Source: Actinomycetes bacterium
GTDB taxonomy: Bacteria; Actinomycetota; Actinomycetes; Actinomycetales; Dermatophilaceae
Assembly (NCBI GenBank): GCA_023420415.1
Contig: JAEZWF010000040.1
Coordinates: 1-64,000 of the forward strand
Direction of reading: 5' to 3'
Length of the DNA: 64,000 nucleotides
Part shown: in pieces, positions 37,498 through 46,381 of the stretch
Layout: the number at the start of each line of letters is the position of its first letter
Position numbering within the stretch: the stretch's first letter is position 1
Notes under the pieces: generated by a model
Told to the model about the DNA's origin: nothing
Seen by the model: only the letters and a program-made list of their open reading frames with translations
The model's database searches: none
Made by a program: the position numbers and the translations under genes

Positions 37498-38892
37498 ATG
37501 ACCACCGTCCTCGTCACCGGCGCCACCGGGTACATCGGCAGCCAGCTCGTCCCGGCACTCCTCGAGCGCGGCGTGACCGTCCGGGTCCTGAGCCGGCACG
37601 CCTCGTCGGTGCGTGAGCGTGAGTGGGGCGACGCGGTCGAGGTCGTCGAGGGCGATGCCTCCGACGCAGCGGCCGTGCGCTCGGCCCTCGAGGAGGTGGA
37701 CGTCGCCTACTACCTGGTGCACTCGATGGGTGGGGGGTCGGACTTCGTCGACCGCGATCTGGAGCTGGCGCGTACGTTCGCTGACGCTGCCGCCGCCCAG
37801 GGCGTCGGGCGCATCGTCTACCTGGGCGGGCTGCACCCCGGGGGTGAGCTCTCGACCCACCTGGCGTCCCGGGTCGCGGTGGGCGAGGTCTTCCTGGGAT
37901 CGCCGGTGCCGTCCGTGGCGTTCCAGGCCGGCATCGTGCTCGGCGACGGGTCGGCGTCGTTCGACATGCTGCGTCACCTCACCGAACGGTTGCCAGTGAT
38001 GGTCACGCCGAAGTGGGTCGACAACCGCATCCAGCCGATCGCCGTCGCCGACGTCGTCCACTACCTCGCCCGTGCACTGGACCTGCCGCCGGACACCAAC
38101 CGCACCTATGACATCGGCGGACCCGACGTGCTCACCTACGGCGAGATGATGAAGCGCTACGCCGAGCTGACCGGGCTCGGCAGCCGACGCATCCTCGTCG
38201 GCCCGGTCCTCACCCCACGACTGGCGGGGCTGTGGGTCGACGTCGTCACGCCGGTGCCGGGCGAGGTGGCACGTCCCCTGGTCGGCAGCCTCGTCCACGA
38301 CGCGGTGGCCGACGAGGACGACGTCCTGCGCGACATCGGGCCGCCGCCGGGTGGTCGCACGGGTTTCGACGACGCGGTGCGGTCCGCGGTCCGGGGCCTG
38401 GACTCCCACCGGTGGGCTCGGACCCTGGCACGCACCGGCGCCATGGTGGGAGCCGCCGCGGTGGTTGGCTCACTCCTCGCCGACCCCGATTCTCGTTGGT
38501 ACCGAAGGCTTTCCAAGCCCGCGTGGCAGCCGCCCCGGGCGGCGTTCCCCGTCGTCTGGACCGGTCTGTATGCCGCGACCGCCCTCGCCACCGCCCGCGC
38601 AAGTGCCGAGCTGGGCGAGGCCGGCAGGGCCGGCGAAGCACGGCGGCTCGAGATTGCCCTCGGCGCCAACATGGCGCTCAACGCCGCCTGGCCCGGGCTG
38701 TTCTTCCGGTCGCGCCGGCCATGGCTGGCGGCCGCCGAGTGCGCGGTCCTCACCGCCAGCTCGGTCGACCTCGCGCGCCGCACCGGCGCAGCCGGGCGGG
38801 GCAAGGGTGCCGTCGTGGGCGGGTATGCCGCGTGGTGCGGCTTCGCGACCGTCCTCTCCGCCGCGATCGCACGCCGCAACCGGCGTCGCTGA
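37498..38892 (+). CDS. NAD(P)-binding SDR-like domain fused to TspO/MBR domain
   Basis: 464 residues. Residues 1-300 are an atypical SDR of the NmrA/YbjT kind: TTVLVTGATGYIGSQLVPAL with the GxxGxxG motif, VAYYLVHSMGG, IVYLGGLHP, then VDNRIQPIAVADVVHYLA. Residues about 310-464 form a TspO/MBR five-helix domain: WYRRLSKPAWQPPRAAFPVVWTGLY and NMALNAAWPGLFF are the family signatures. TspO proteins bind porphyrins and act in light- or oxygen-dependent control. The fusion partner is in an operon with photolyase and a CPBP protease. Function inferred only as redox/tetrapyrrole related. Confidence 0.9.
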   Translation: MTTVLVTGATGYIGSQLVPALLERGVTVRVLSRHASSVREREWGDAVEVVEGDASDAAAVRSALEEVDVAYYLVHSMGGGSDFVDRDLELARTFADAAAAQGVGRIVYLGGLHPGGELSTHLASRVAVGEVFLGSPVPSVAFQAGIVLGDGSASFDMLRHLTERLPVMVTPKWVDNRIQPIAVADVVHYLARALDLPPDTNRTYDIGGPDVLTYGEMMKRYAELTGLGSRRILVGPVLTPRLAGLWVDVVTPVPGEVARPLVGSLVHDAVADEDDVLRDIGPPPGGRTGFDDAVRSAVRGLDSHRWARTLARTGAMVGAAAVVGSLLADPDSRWYRRLSKPAWQPPRAAFPVVWTGLYAATALATARASAELGEAGRAGEARRLEIALGANMALNAAWPGLFFRSRRPWLAAAECAVLTASSVDLARRTGAAGRGKGAVVGGYAAWCGFATVLSAAIARRNRRR

Positions 38893-38907
38893 TCCCGGCC
38901 GGCAGGG

Positions 38908-40173
38908 TCAGCCGAGGACGCGCTCGAGGAAGGCGTTGCCGAACTTGCGGTCAGGGTCGATCCGGTCACGCAGCGACGCGAAGTCGTTCCAGTATGGGTA
39001 GAGGGGCGCGAGCGCATCGGCCTCGGCGACGAAGCACTTGCCCCAGTGCGGCCTGCCACCGAGCGGAAGCAGGGCCTCCTCGATCGCCGGCAGCACGGCA
39101 TACACACCATCGAGGTCCAGCGACCACGTCAGGTGCAGGCCCACGGTGTCGCGGCCCTCGCTTCCACTGAGCCACAACGGATCTGGAGCGGTCGTGCGGA
39201 TCTCGCACACCTGGAGCACCCCCGCCAGCCGAGGGGCCAGCGACCGCATCGCGGCGAACGACTCCCGTGCCGCGGACCGGGGCAGGAGGTACTCGCTCTG
39301 CACCTCGACACCGAAGCTGGGCGTGAACCCGAGCTTGAAGTGGGGCAGCCGCTGGTGGGCCGGCCCCGGCACCCCGAGCTGGGGCGTCACGGCCTCGGTC
39401 GGGGCACCGGGCAGCGTGTGCGTCGTCTCGGTGGCCGCCACCGCGCCGGGGAACGGCGGCTCCCCACCCGGGCCGTCGTCATCGACCCGCGCCTTCACCC
39501 AGACCTGGTCGATGCCGTCCTGCCGCCGGGTGAACAGGCTGACGCTGTAGCCACTCGCGCTGATCGAGTCGAAGTGCTCGTCGAGCAGGTCCCAGGTGAG
39601 CCCGGTCCACACGTCCTGGCGCACCGTGAACGCGGGCTCCACGTCGAGCGTCAGGGACACCACCGGCCCCAGCGCCCCGAGGGACACGACCGCACCGTCG
39701 AACCCGTCATCGCCACGCGCGAGCCGGAGCAGCGAGCCGTCCGGCGTGACGAGCTCGAGGGCTGCGACGGCGGCGCCCAGGCCGGGTACGCCGTTGCCCG
39801 AGCCGTGCGTGCCCGTCGCGACCGCGCCCGCCACGCTGATGTGCGGCAGGGAGGCGAGGTTGGCTAGCTCGAATCCCTTGGCGTGCAACGGTTCCACCAG
39901 GTCGCCGTACCGGATGCCCCCGTCGACCGTGACCGTGGCGGCGTCCTCGTCGACCTCCACCCGGCGGGGCAGGGCGCCAAGGCCGACGAGGGTGCCCGCC
40001 GTGTCGGTGATGTCGGTGAAGGAGTGCCGCGACCCGAGGGCCTTGACGTGGTCGGCCGAGGCGACGACCTCCTGCAGCTGCTCGAGCGAGGTCGGGGCCG
40101 CCCAGTCCGGCGCGGTGTACGCGTGGTTGCCGGCCCAGTTGGTGGCGGGTCGGTCGCTGGCGGTGCTCGTCAT
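38908..40173 (-). CDS. FAD-dependent alditol (xylitol/sorbitol) oxidase-like enzyme
   Basis: 421 residues of the vanillyl-alcohol-oxidase/D-arabinono-lactone oxidase family. FAD domain with ALGSRHSFTDI, where the His is the site of covalent FAD in Streptomyces alditol oxidase, VDGGIRYGDL and LPHISVAGAVATGTHGSG. The C-terminal ALO-like domain has HWGKCF and the end motif YPYWNDFASLRDRIDPDRKFGNAFLERVLG-type. Oxidises polyols with O2 giving H2O2. Convergent with the SDR-TspO gene; its upstream neighbour on the same strand is the surface protein. Confidence 0.9.
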   Translation of the reverse strand: MTSTASDRPATNWAGNHAYTAPDWAAPTSLEQLQEVVASADHVKALGSRHSFTDITDTAGTLVGLGALPRRVEVDEDAATVTVDGGIRYGDLVEPLHAKGFELANLASLPHISVAGAVATGTHGSGNGVPGLGAAVAALELVTPDGSLLRLARGDDGFDGAVVSLGALGPVVSLTLDVEPAFTVRQDVWTGLTWDLLDEHFDSISASGYSVSLFTRRQDGIDQVWVKARVDDDGPGGEPPFPGAVAATETTHTLPGAPTEAVTPQLGVPGPAHQRLPHFKLGFTPSFGVEVQSEYLLPRSAARESFAAMRSLAPRLAGVLQVCEIRTTAPDPLWLSGSEGRDTVGLHLTWSLDLDGVYAVLPAIEEALLPLGGRPHWGKCFVAEADALAPLYPYWNDFASLRDRIDPDRKFGNAFLERVLG

Positions 40174-40215
40174 GACACCACCTTGGCACCGGCCGCCGGC
40201 TGCGTCACCGCTGTC

Positions 40216-42372
40216 TCAGCCGCTGTGGCCGCGGCGGCGTAGTGCCGCAGCCACTGCGCTGGCGATTCCGCCGAGCACGACGAACGCGACACCCCACGGG
40301 AGGGCCGTCACCGACCCGGCCCCGGTGTAGGCCAGCGCTGACCGCGGCTGGCCCCAGTCACCACCGGGTCCCGTTGCGCCGGAACGAGATCCGCTGCGGC
40401 TCCCGTGCCCGGCGCCCCAGTCCGCACTCGTGTCCAGGGTGTAGGGGTGCGACCGCACGTCGGTCCCGTCGGGGGCGGTGCCGTGCGACGTGGCCACGTT
40501 GCGCACCCGACCTTCGTCGATGTCCGACTGCTTCACGGTGTACCAGGGGGCGACGCACACCATCGTCTCGCCGGGCGACAGCGTGGTGCCCGGGCAGGCG
40601 GCGGAAAGACGGAGCAGGTCGAGTGCCGGGTCCTGGACCTCGACGTCGGTCAGGGTCACCAGGCCGGTGTTGCGCACCGTGAAGCGGTACTGGATCCGCT
40701 CACCCGCGTCCGCGAGCTGGTCGCCGTCCCGGTCCTCGAGGGAGGCCCGCTTGGTGATGGAGATCCCCTTGCGCCACACCGTCTCCGTGCGCGTGGAGGA
40801 CGGCTTCGAGACCACGGTCGCTGCACCGTGCTGTGCGCGGGCGGAGGCGGTGGCGGTGTTGGCGACGACGCCCGCGTCGACGTCGGCCTGGGTCACGGCA
40901 TACCGGCTGGAGGTGCACGTCATGGCAGCGGCTGGCGCAAGGCTCGTCGACGGGCAGGCCACCCTCACCGCAGGCCCGGCCGGGGCGGCGAGGCGGTCCG
41001 TGACGCGCACCCCGGTCAGCGGGACCGGTCCGGTGTTGCGCACGACGAACCGGAAGGACAGCTGGTCGCCCACCCCGGGAAGACCGTCGGAGTTGCGGTC
41101 GACCGCGAGCTTGGCCGACTTGGTGAGGGCGATCGCGGGCGCCCCGACGGTGAGGGTGGCCGGGGCCGGCGGGAGCAGGCCCACCATGCCGTGCACGTGG
41201 GTGCCCGCAGCGTTGGTGTAGCGGCCCGGCGCACTCGCCACGACATCGACCGACACCGTGCAGGAGCTGTCGCCCCCGTCGATGGTACCCCGCACGCGCA
41301 GCTCGCCCGACCCCGCGGTCGCGCCGCCGACCGTGGTGTCCTCACAGGTGGTCTCGAGCCCGGGCTCGGACGCGACGGCCAGACCTTCCGGCAGCGTGTC
41401 GGTGAAGCCCCAGCCGGCCTTCTCGGCGAGCTCGCTGGTGTTGGTGACCGTGAACGTCAGCCGGGAGGGCTCGCCCGGTGCGACCACGTCAGGGGCGAAC
41501 GCCTTCGACAGCGTCGGGGTCACGTCGAGCAACCGCAGGTTGTCGAGGGCGGTGTCGTTGCCCGTGCCGGAGCCGTTGTCGTTGCGGACGACCAGTCCGA
41601 CGGAGGCCGCGTCGACCAGGAGGGGGCGCGTGGCGTGGCTCGACACCCGAACGGTGGCCTCCGTGGCTCCCGACCCCGGCGGCGGCGGCACGACCACGCT
41701 GCTGCCCGTGGCGGGGCAGGTGTCCACGGCCGGTCCGAGCGCCGTCTCCGCGCCACCCGCGGGGACGACGGCCAGCCGCAGCCGCGCACCCCCCTCGGCG
41801 CAGTTCACGGACGCGGTGTCGAAACGCGCCGCGAGGAAGCGGCTGGTCACCGGACCACCGAGCGCCACCGGCCGCGCCGTCGCGAGCTCGACGCGCCCCG
41901 CGCCGGGGTTCTCGCCGTCGGTGTAGCCCGCGAGCGCGTGGTTGGTCTGGCCGGCCTGCCCGCCGAGCGGTGCGAGCGCGCGGGCGAGCTGGCGGATGCG
42001 GGCGTAGGCGCGCCCGTTCGTCGCCACCTGTCGCGTGCAGCCGGCGCTCTCGCGGTCGGCCTGCGGCGCGCTCCACGACACGACCACCCCGTTGCACGCG
42101 CGCAGCCAGGCCGCGTCCGCGGCATACGTCATGCCCGAGGCGCCCCGGTAGGAGTCCAGGAGCACGGGCGGGTCGCCGACGCCGTTCTCGAAGTCCTCGT
42201 CCAGCACGACGCGCGGTTCGTTGGGGCCGGCGGCTGCGACGGCCGTCGGGGCGGTGGCCGGGGACGGGGACGCACCGGCGCCGGACGGGGCGGCGCCCGT
42301 CAGGGCAGCAAGCAGCCCCGAGACCACCACGACCCTCGCGGGCAGCCCGCGGCGACGCTTCGTTCCCTGCAT
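40216..42372 (-). CDS. Secreted, sortase-anchored surface protein with DUF11-type repeats
   Basis: 718 residues. Signal peptide at 1-34 (basic KRRRGLP, hydrophobic VVVVSGLLAALTGA). A jelly-roll-like N-terminal region (DEDFENGVGD..., about 50-280) follows, then three DUF11-like beta-sandwich repeats at about 285-400, 405-510 and 537-640 (FTVTNTS, FRFVVRNTGPVPLTGV, YRFTVRNTGLVTLTDV). The end is LAYTG (about 679-683), a hydrophobic helix and a basic tail RRRGH: a class E-type (LAxTG) sortase signal. Adhesin or wall structure is likely. It is divergent from the sigma-factor gene pair. Confidence 0.9.
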   Translation of the reverse strand: MQGTKRRRGLPARVVVVSGLLAALTGAAPSGAGASPSPATAPTAVAAAGPNEPRVVLDEDFENGVGDPPVLLDSYRGASGMTYAADAAWLRACNGVVVSWSAPQADRESAGCTRQVATNGRAYARIRQLARALAPLGGQAGQTNHALAGYTDGENPGAGRVELATARPVALGGPVTSRFLAARFDTASVNCAEGGARLRLAVVPAGGAETALGPAVDTCPATGSSVVVPPPPGSGATEATVRVSSHATRPLLVDAASVGLVVRNDNGSGTGNDTALDNLRLLDVTPTLSKAFAPDVVAPGEPSRLTFTVTNTSELAEKAGWGFTDTLPEGLAVASEPGLETTCEDTTVGGATAGSGELRVRGTIDGGDSSCTVSVDVVASAPGRYTNAAGTHVHGMVGLLPPAPATLTVGAPAIALTKSAKLAVDRNSDGLPGVGDQLSFRFVVRNTGPVPLTGVRVTDRLAAPAGPAVRVACPSTSLAPAAAMTCTSSRYAVTQADVDAGVVANTATASARAQHGAATVVSKPSSTRTETVWRKGISITKRASLEDRDGDQLADAGERIQYRFTVRNTGLVTLTDVEVQDPALDLLRLSAACPGTTLSPGETMVCVAPWYTVKQSDIDEGRVRNVATSHGTAPDGTDVRSHPYTLDTSADWGAGHGSRSGSRSGATGPGGDWGQPRSALAYTGAGSVTALPWGVAFVVLGGIASAVAAALRRRGHSG

Positions 42373-42599
42373 GGATTCCCTCGTCCACCTGTGCCTGCTG
42401 CGCCGCGATCCCGTCAATCCGGCGCCTCGCCCGATGTCCCCTGTTTGGGGCCACGGAGGCGTCCGGTCAGTGAACCATCGCGTCCGTCACCGAGCAATGT
42501 GACCGAGGTCGCGCTTATCTTGTCCCGACACCCGCGTCACGGTTTGGACGTTCAAACGTCACGACGGCAGGACGACCGACCACACGAGGACCACACGCA
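42373..42599. promoter_or_regulatory. Divergent promoter region of the surface-protein cluster
   Basis: 227 bp between the DUF11 surface protein and the small gene before the sigma factor. It contains the dyad GACGTT-CA-AACGTC (42547-42560) inside a direct repeat of CGTCACG, about 40 nt before the start at 42600. A plausible regulator or sigma recognition site; no proof. Confidence 0.45.
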
Positions 42600-43031
42600 A
42601 TGACGACGAACGCAGCGGACGGGCAGGACGACCTGCCCGGCGACCTGCTCTACCGCCTGGAAGTCGCCGAGCTCTCCCGGCCGCACATCGTCGTGACACG
42701 CGACCGGCGCACCGGCCGGGAGTGCTTCTCCGGGCCCTACCCCACCGTGCTCGGCGCGCTCTGCGCGGCGGAGACGGAGTACCAGGTCGACCGTGACGGC
42801 GGTGGCCTGGGCGAGCTGTCGTTCCACGTGGCTGCCCTCTACCCGCCGTTGCAGGGGGGCGAGAGTGGTCCCGAGGACACGCAGCGGGTGGGTCGCCACC
42901 GCCGCGCGGCGACCCTGGGGAGCCGGGTGGCCGAGGGACTGGCGTATGCCGCGTGGCTGGTTCGCGCGCGAGTCGCACCGGCCATCGGCGGCTCCGCCCG
43001 CCGCGTGCGCCGGGGCCGGCGGGCCTCGTGA
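42600..43031 (+). CDS. Hypothetical protein preceding the fused sigma factor
   Basis: 143 residues, no recognised family. It is soluble and predicted mixed alpha/beta (LLYRLEVAELSRPHIVVTRDRRTGRECFSGPYP, LGALCAAETEYQVD), with a basic, Arg-rich C-terminal 40 residues. No signal peptide and no membrane helix. The stop overlaps the GTG of the sigma gene (GTGA), so it is made together with it and may be its partner. An octamer copy encodes Tyr-Ala-Ala-Trp near residues 115-119. Confidence 0.75.
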   Translation: MTTNAADGQDDLPGDLLYRLEVAELSRPHIVVTRDRRTGRECFSGPYPTVLGALCAAETEYQVDRDGGGLGELSFHVAALYPPLQGGESGPEDTQRVGRHRRAATLGSRVAEGLAYAAWLVRARVAPAIGGSARRVRRGRRAS

Positions 43032-44530
43032 GGCTCCACGACGAACGCACGGATCTGCAGCTGGTCGAGGCGGCACGTGCCGGTGACAACGACGCCGTGG
43101 TCGAGCTGTGGCAACGGCACTACTCGGCGACCATGGGGGTGGCCAGGCGGGTGGCCCGCCAGCCGCGCGACGCCGAGGAGCTCGCGTCGGACGCGTTCGC
43201 CCGCATGCTCTCGGCGATGTCGACCGGAGGCGGGCCGACCGCCTCGGTCCGCGCCTACCTCGCCACCTCGGTGCGCAACCTCGCGGTGTCGCGCATCCGG
43301 CACTCGTCGTCCGGAGAGGTCCTCACCGACGACGACGGGGCCCTGGAGCGTCTCGCCGCCGACGGCAGCGACCCGGTCGCACGCCACGGCGAGCTCGGCA
43401 TCATGCGCGAGGCCTTCGCCGCGCTGCCCAAACGGTGGCAGGTGGTGTTGTGGCGCACCGCGGTGGACCAGGACAGCAACATCGCGGTCGCGCAGGAGCT
43501 CGGCCTGTCCCCCAACGCCGTCGCGGCACTGACGCGACGGGCGCGCAAGGGGCTGCGCACGGCATACCTGCAGGCGCACGTCTCCATCCGTGGCGTCGAC
43601 GCCGCCTGCGCACCGCACGTGGCGCTGCTCGCCGACCTGGCGACCGGCCAGAGCGTGCCCGCCGCCACGCGAGCCCACGTCGAGGGCTGCGCGCGCTGCC
43701 AGGCGCGGGTCGCCGAGCTCACCGAGGTCGAGACCCGGCTCTCGGGCCTGCTCGGCCCGGCGATCCTCGGGCTCGCGAGCTCCACGCCGCTGGCCGCGGG
43801 TGGGGCGGGTGGCACCGTCGGCTCAGAGCAGGTCGTCGAGGCCACCACCCGGGCGGGTCAGTGGACCTGGCGCGCCAAGGGACTGCTCGCCGGGACGGCC
43901 GCGGTGGCCGTGGCCGCCGCGGCCTGGGCCCTGGCCGACCGCGGCGAGCCCCCCACACCACCGCTCGTGGCACCCACGACCACGACCGTCGTCCCCACAC
44001 CATCGGCCACGACCACCACCACGCGCCCGCCCACGACCACCACCACGACGGCAACGACGGTGCCGACCCGGACCACCACGACTCGCCCCACGCCGACCGC
44101 GCCGCGGACGGCCACGTCTCGGCCTGCACCACCACCACCGCCGTCGAGCCCTCGCACGACCCCACCGGCGACGACGACGAGCATCGCGATGACACCGCTG
44201 GTCGCCGAGCTCTCGGTCACCGACGACCGCACCACCACCAGCCTGGCCCTGCACGTGGAGGTGGAGGGCACCCGCGGCCCCCTGACGGCACAGGTCAGCC
44301 TGCCCAGCGGGGTCCGCTACTCGAGCAGCTCCGGGGACTGGGGCCAGTGCCGGCAGTCCGGCAGTTCGGTGACGTGCACGGGCGCGCACGAGGGTGACGG
44401 GGTCTGGGACGGCTCGATCGCGGTGCGCTGGCCGCCCGGGGTGTCCGGGCGGGTGGTGGCCGAGGTGGCCGGCACCTATGCCAACGGCAGTCCGGCGCGG
44501 GGGTCGGTCGGCACCACCTGGAGCCGCTGA
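43028..44530 (+). CDS. ECF sigma factor fused to zinc finger, membrane helix and ectodomain
   Basis: 500 residues. The ECF sigma-70 part is residues about 1-190: region 2 (VEAARAGDNDAVVELWQRHY, AEELASDAFARML) and region 4 (LPKRWQVVLWRTAV, LGLSPNAVAALTRRARKGLR). A zinc-finger-like HVEGCARC (H-x3-C-x2-C, about 217-224) follows, as in anti-sigma factors. One membrane helix (about 285-303) comes next, then a Thr/Pro-rich stalk of about 90 residues and a C-terminal ectodomain (about 395-500) with a DUF11-like WGQC...SVTCT pattern. A single polypeptide could sense outside and release or hold the sigma part. Known ECF groups with C-terminal extensions (ECF52/53 type) are the closest precedents. Confidence 0.88.
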   Translation: MRLHDERTDLQLVEAARAGDNDAVVELWQRHYSATMGVARRVARQPRDAEELASDAFARMLSAMSTGGGPTASVRAYLATSVRNLAVSRIRHSSSGEVLTDDDGALERLAADGSDPVARHGELGIMREAFAALPKRWQVVLWRTAVDQDSNIAVAQELGLSPNAVAALTRRARKGLRTAYLQAHVSIRGVDAACAPHVALLADLATGQSVPAATRAHVEGCARCQARVAELTEVETRLSGLLGPAILGLASSTPLAAGGAGGTVGSEQVVEATTRAGQWTWRAKGLLAGTAAVAVAAAAWALADRGEPPTPPLVAPTTTTVVPTPSATTTTTRPPTTTTTTATTVPTRTTTTRPTPTAPRTATSRPAPPPPPSSPRTTPPATTTSIAMTPLVAELSVTDDRTTTSLALHVEVEGTRGPLTAQVSLPSGVRYSSSSGDWGQCRQSGSSVTCTGAHEGDGVWDGSIAVRWPPGVSGRVVAEVAGTYANGSPARGSVGTTWSR

Positions 44531-44666
44531 GGGCGTCACCCCCTGACGGCCGGCCCCAAGAAAATGCCAAGAAGTTTCCTGGTCCGCGTCATGAATCCGT
44601 CAGCAGCGCGTCTCTCCCTGTGACAACCCGCCGACGGGGGTGGGTCCGACCAGGGGGTTTTTCCTC

Positions 44667-45986
44667 GTGCACCACCAGTACGACAAGACATCCGACTTCA
44701 CCACGCAGCGGTCACGACTCCTCGTCGTGCTCGCCGCACTGATGCTGGCCGCCATCGGCGGCCTGGTCGCCGCACCACGCGCGTCGGCCGACGAGATCCC
44801 AGGGGCGATCACGTCGATCACCAGCACCTCGAGCAAGGTCGGCCAGTGGGAGCAGGCCGAGTTCAGCTGCACCTGGGCCGTGCCGGACGGGTCCAAGCCC
44901 GGTGACACGTTCACGCTGCAGCTCCCCGAGGAGCTCAAGTGGTCGGGGTCGAAGACCTTCGACCTCAGGGCCCCGGACGGGTCCGTCGTCGCGAAGGCCG
45001 TCGTGACCGACTCGGGTCTGGTGACCTTCACGTTGACCGACTACGTCGCCACGCACCCGATCAACGTGCACGGCACCTGCGCGTTCACCACCCAGTACAT
45101 CGCGGCCACGGACGGCGGCACCGTCGAGCTTGAGTTCCAGGTCAACGACGAGGTGCTGACGGTGCCGGTCGAGACCCAGGGTCCGTGCCCCTCCGGCTGC
45201 CCGACCGACCGGACCGAGCCGCACAAGTGGATGTGGTGGGCCGACGCGGACCAGACGGTCACCCAGTCGCAGATCATGGCGCCGGCCACGACCACCGACG
45301 ACGCGACCGTCGTCATCACCGACACGCCCGGCCCGGGTCTCGCACTCGACTGCACCTCCGTCGAGACCGCGGTCGGCAAGAACCTCGACGACAAGGGGCT
45401 CATCACCGCCCCCCGCGACGACGCGGCATACCCGGCGAAGGTCGTGTGCACTCCCGAGCAGGTGACGGTCACCTGGACGGGTCTGCCCAAGGGCGAGTAC
45501 ACCGAGCTGCGGGTCAAGGCCACGGTCACGGACCCGACGCGCGCGAGCTACGCCAACCAGGGCACCATCTCGATCGCCGGTGAGGAGTCGCCGGTCGCCG
45601 CGGAGACCAAGCGCACCGACGCCAGCGGCACCGGCGTGGGCACGACGCCGGCGCCCACCACCACGAGCCCGAGCTCGACGACGACCACGTCGCCCACGAG
45701 CACGACCACCACGACCAGCTCCAGCACGTCGAGCACGACCTCGGAGACCACCGTCGGTGGCGGGTCCGGCGGGGACACCGGCGGGGCCTCGGTCGAGGAG
45801 CAGCCGATGTCGACTGCGGGCTCGTCCGATCAGGGCGCCTACGTGCAGAGCGCACCGGCGCAGCAGACCGGACCGCTCGCGTACACCGGTGCCACCGTCT
45901 GGCCCACCGTCGCGATCGGGCTGGCGCTGCTGGTCGGCGGCGGGCTGCTCCTGCTGAGCCGGCGCCGGGTGGCACGTCGCCACTGA
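44667..45986 (+). CDS. Secreted, sortase-anchored Ig-like adhesin
   Basis: 439 residues from GTG 44667, which has AGGGGG about 9 nt upstream; GTG 44640 would add nine residues without a ribosome site. Signal peptide about 15-43 (RLLVVLAALMLAAIGGLVAAPRASA). Two beta-sandwich domains follow (about 45-165 and 175-320), resembling the tandem Ig-like domains of Gram-positive adhesins: FSCTWAVPDGSKPGDTFTLQLPEEL. Then comes a Thr/Ser-rich stalk (about 325-385), LAYTG at 404-408, a hydrophobic helix and RRRVARRH. The class E-type sorting signal is the same as in the DUF11 protein. Probably co-regulated with it. Confidence 0.88.
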   Translation: MHHQYDKTSDFTTQRSRLLVVLAALMLAAIGGLVAAPRASADEIPGAITSITSTSSKVGQWEQAEFSCTWAVPDGSKPGDTFTLQLPEELKWSGSKTFDLRAPDGSVVAKAVVTDSGLVTFTLTDYVATHPINVHGTCAFTTQYIAATDGGTVELEFQVNDEVLTVPVETQGPCPSGCPTDRTEPHKWMWWADADQTVTQSQIMAPATTTDDATVVITDTPGPGLALDCTSVETAVGKNLDDKGLITAPRDDAAYPAKVVCTPEQVTVTWTGLPKGEYTELRVKATVTDPTRASYANQGTISIAGEESPVAAETKRTDASGTGVGTTPAPTTTSPSSTTTTSPTSTTTTTSSSTSSTTSETTVGGGSGGDTGGASVEEQPMSTAGSSDQGAYVQSAPAQQTGPLAYTGATVWPTVAIGLALLVGGGLLLLSRRRVARRH

Positions 45987-46381
45987 GACGGGCGCCTGAG
46001 GACAACTGAATATCAAGGACTCGCGGGCCGGTGAGCCGGTGCACTGACCTGACAGGGGAGGTCGGTCGCACCGGCCCGGCCCGCGGCGGATGCCTGGTGA
46101 GGCGCCGGGGGAAGTCCAGCGGAAAAGTGTCATGGTGCCGTCACATTTCGCAGGTTCGCGCGTCTCACCAGGTGCAGGGGGCACAGCGGCGGCCGGCTCC
46201 GCGCCGGGGGGCGTGGGGTCGGCCGCCGCAAGTCCCGGGGGGGGACGGCTGGCGTGGGCACCAGATGCGCTGCACAAGATCGACGCACACGACGGGGCTT
46301 GGACGGGGCAGCACGAGGCCGGGCAGCACGAGGCCTGGCAGCACGAGGCCTGGACGGGCACGAGACGGGGACGGACAAGGG
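45987..46381. other. 395-bp intergenic region with hairpin and tandem repeats
   Basis: It contains an imperfect hairpin (46035-46050 with 46059-46075, GCCGGTGC... / ...GCACCGGC) suited to terminate the adhesin transcript, a run of G at about 46239-46245, and the tandem repeat at 46308-46352. I see no credible gene on either strand; long frames here have no start with a ribosome site. Confidence 0.6.
46308..46352. repeat. Three tandem 15-bp repeats
   Basis: Unit GCAGCACGAGGCCTG, three copies, the first with GG in place of TG at its end. They lie 30 bp before the start at 46382, so they fall in its 5' region. Length not a multiple that suggests a coding role; slippage-prone. Confidence 0.8.

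Noticed and set aside
46308..46352. CRISPR array
   Set aside because: Three perfect 15-bp tandem units without spacers and no cas gene; ordinary tandem repeat.
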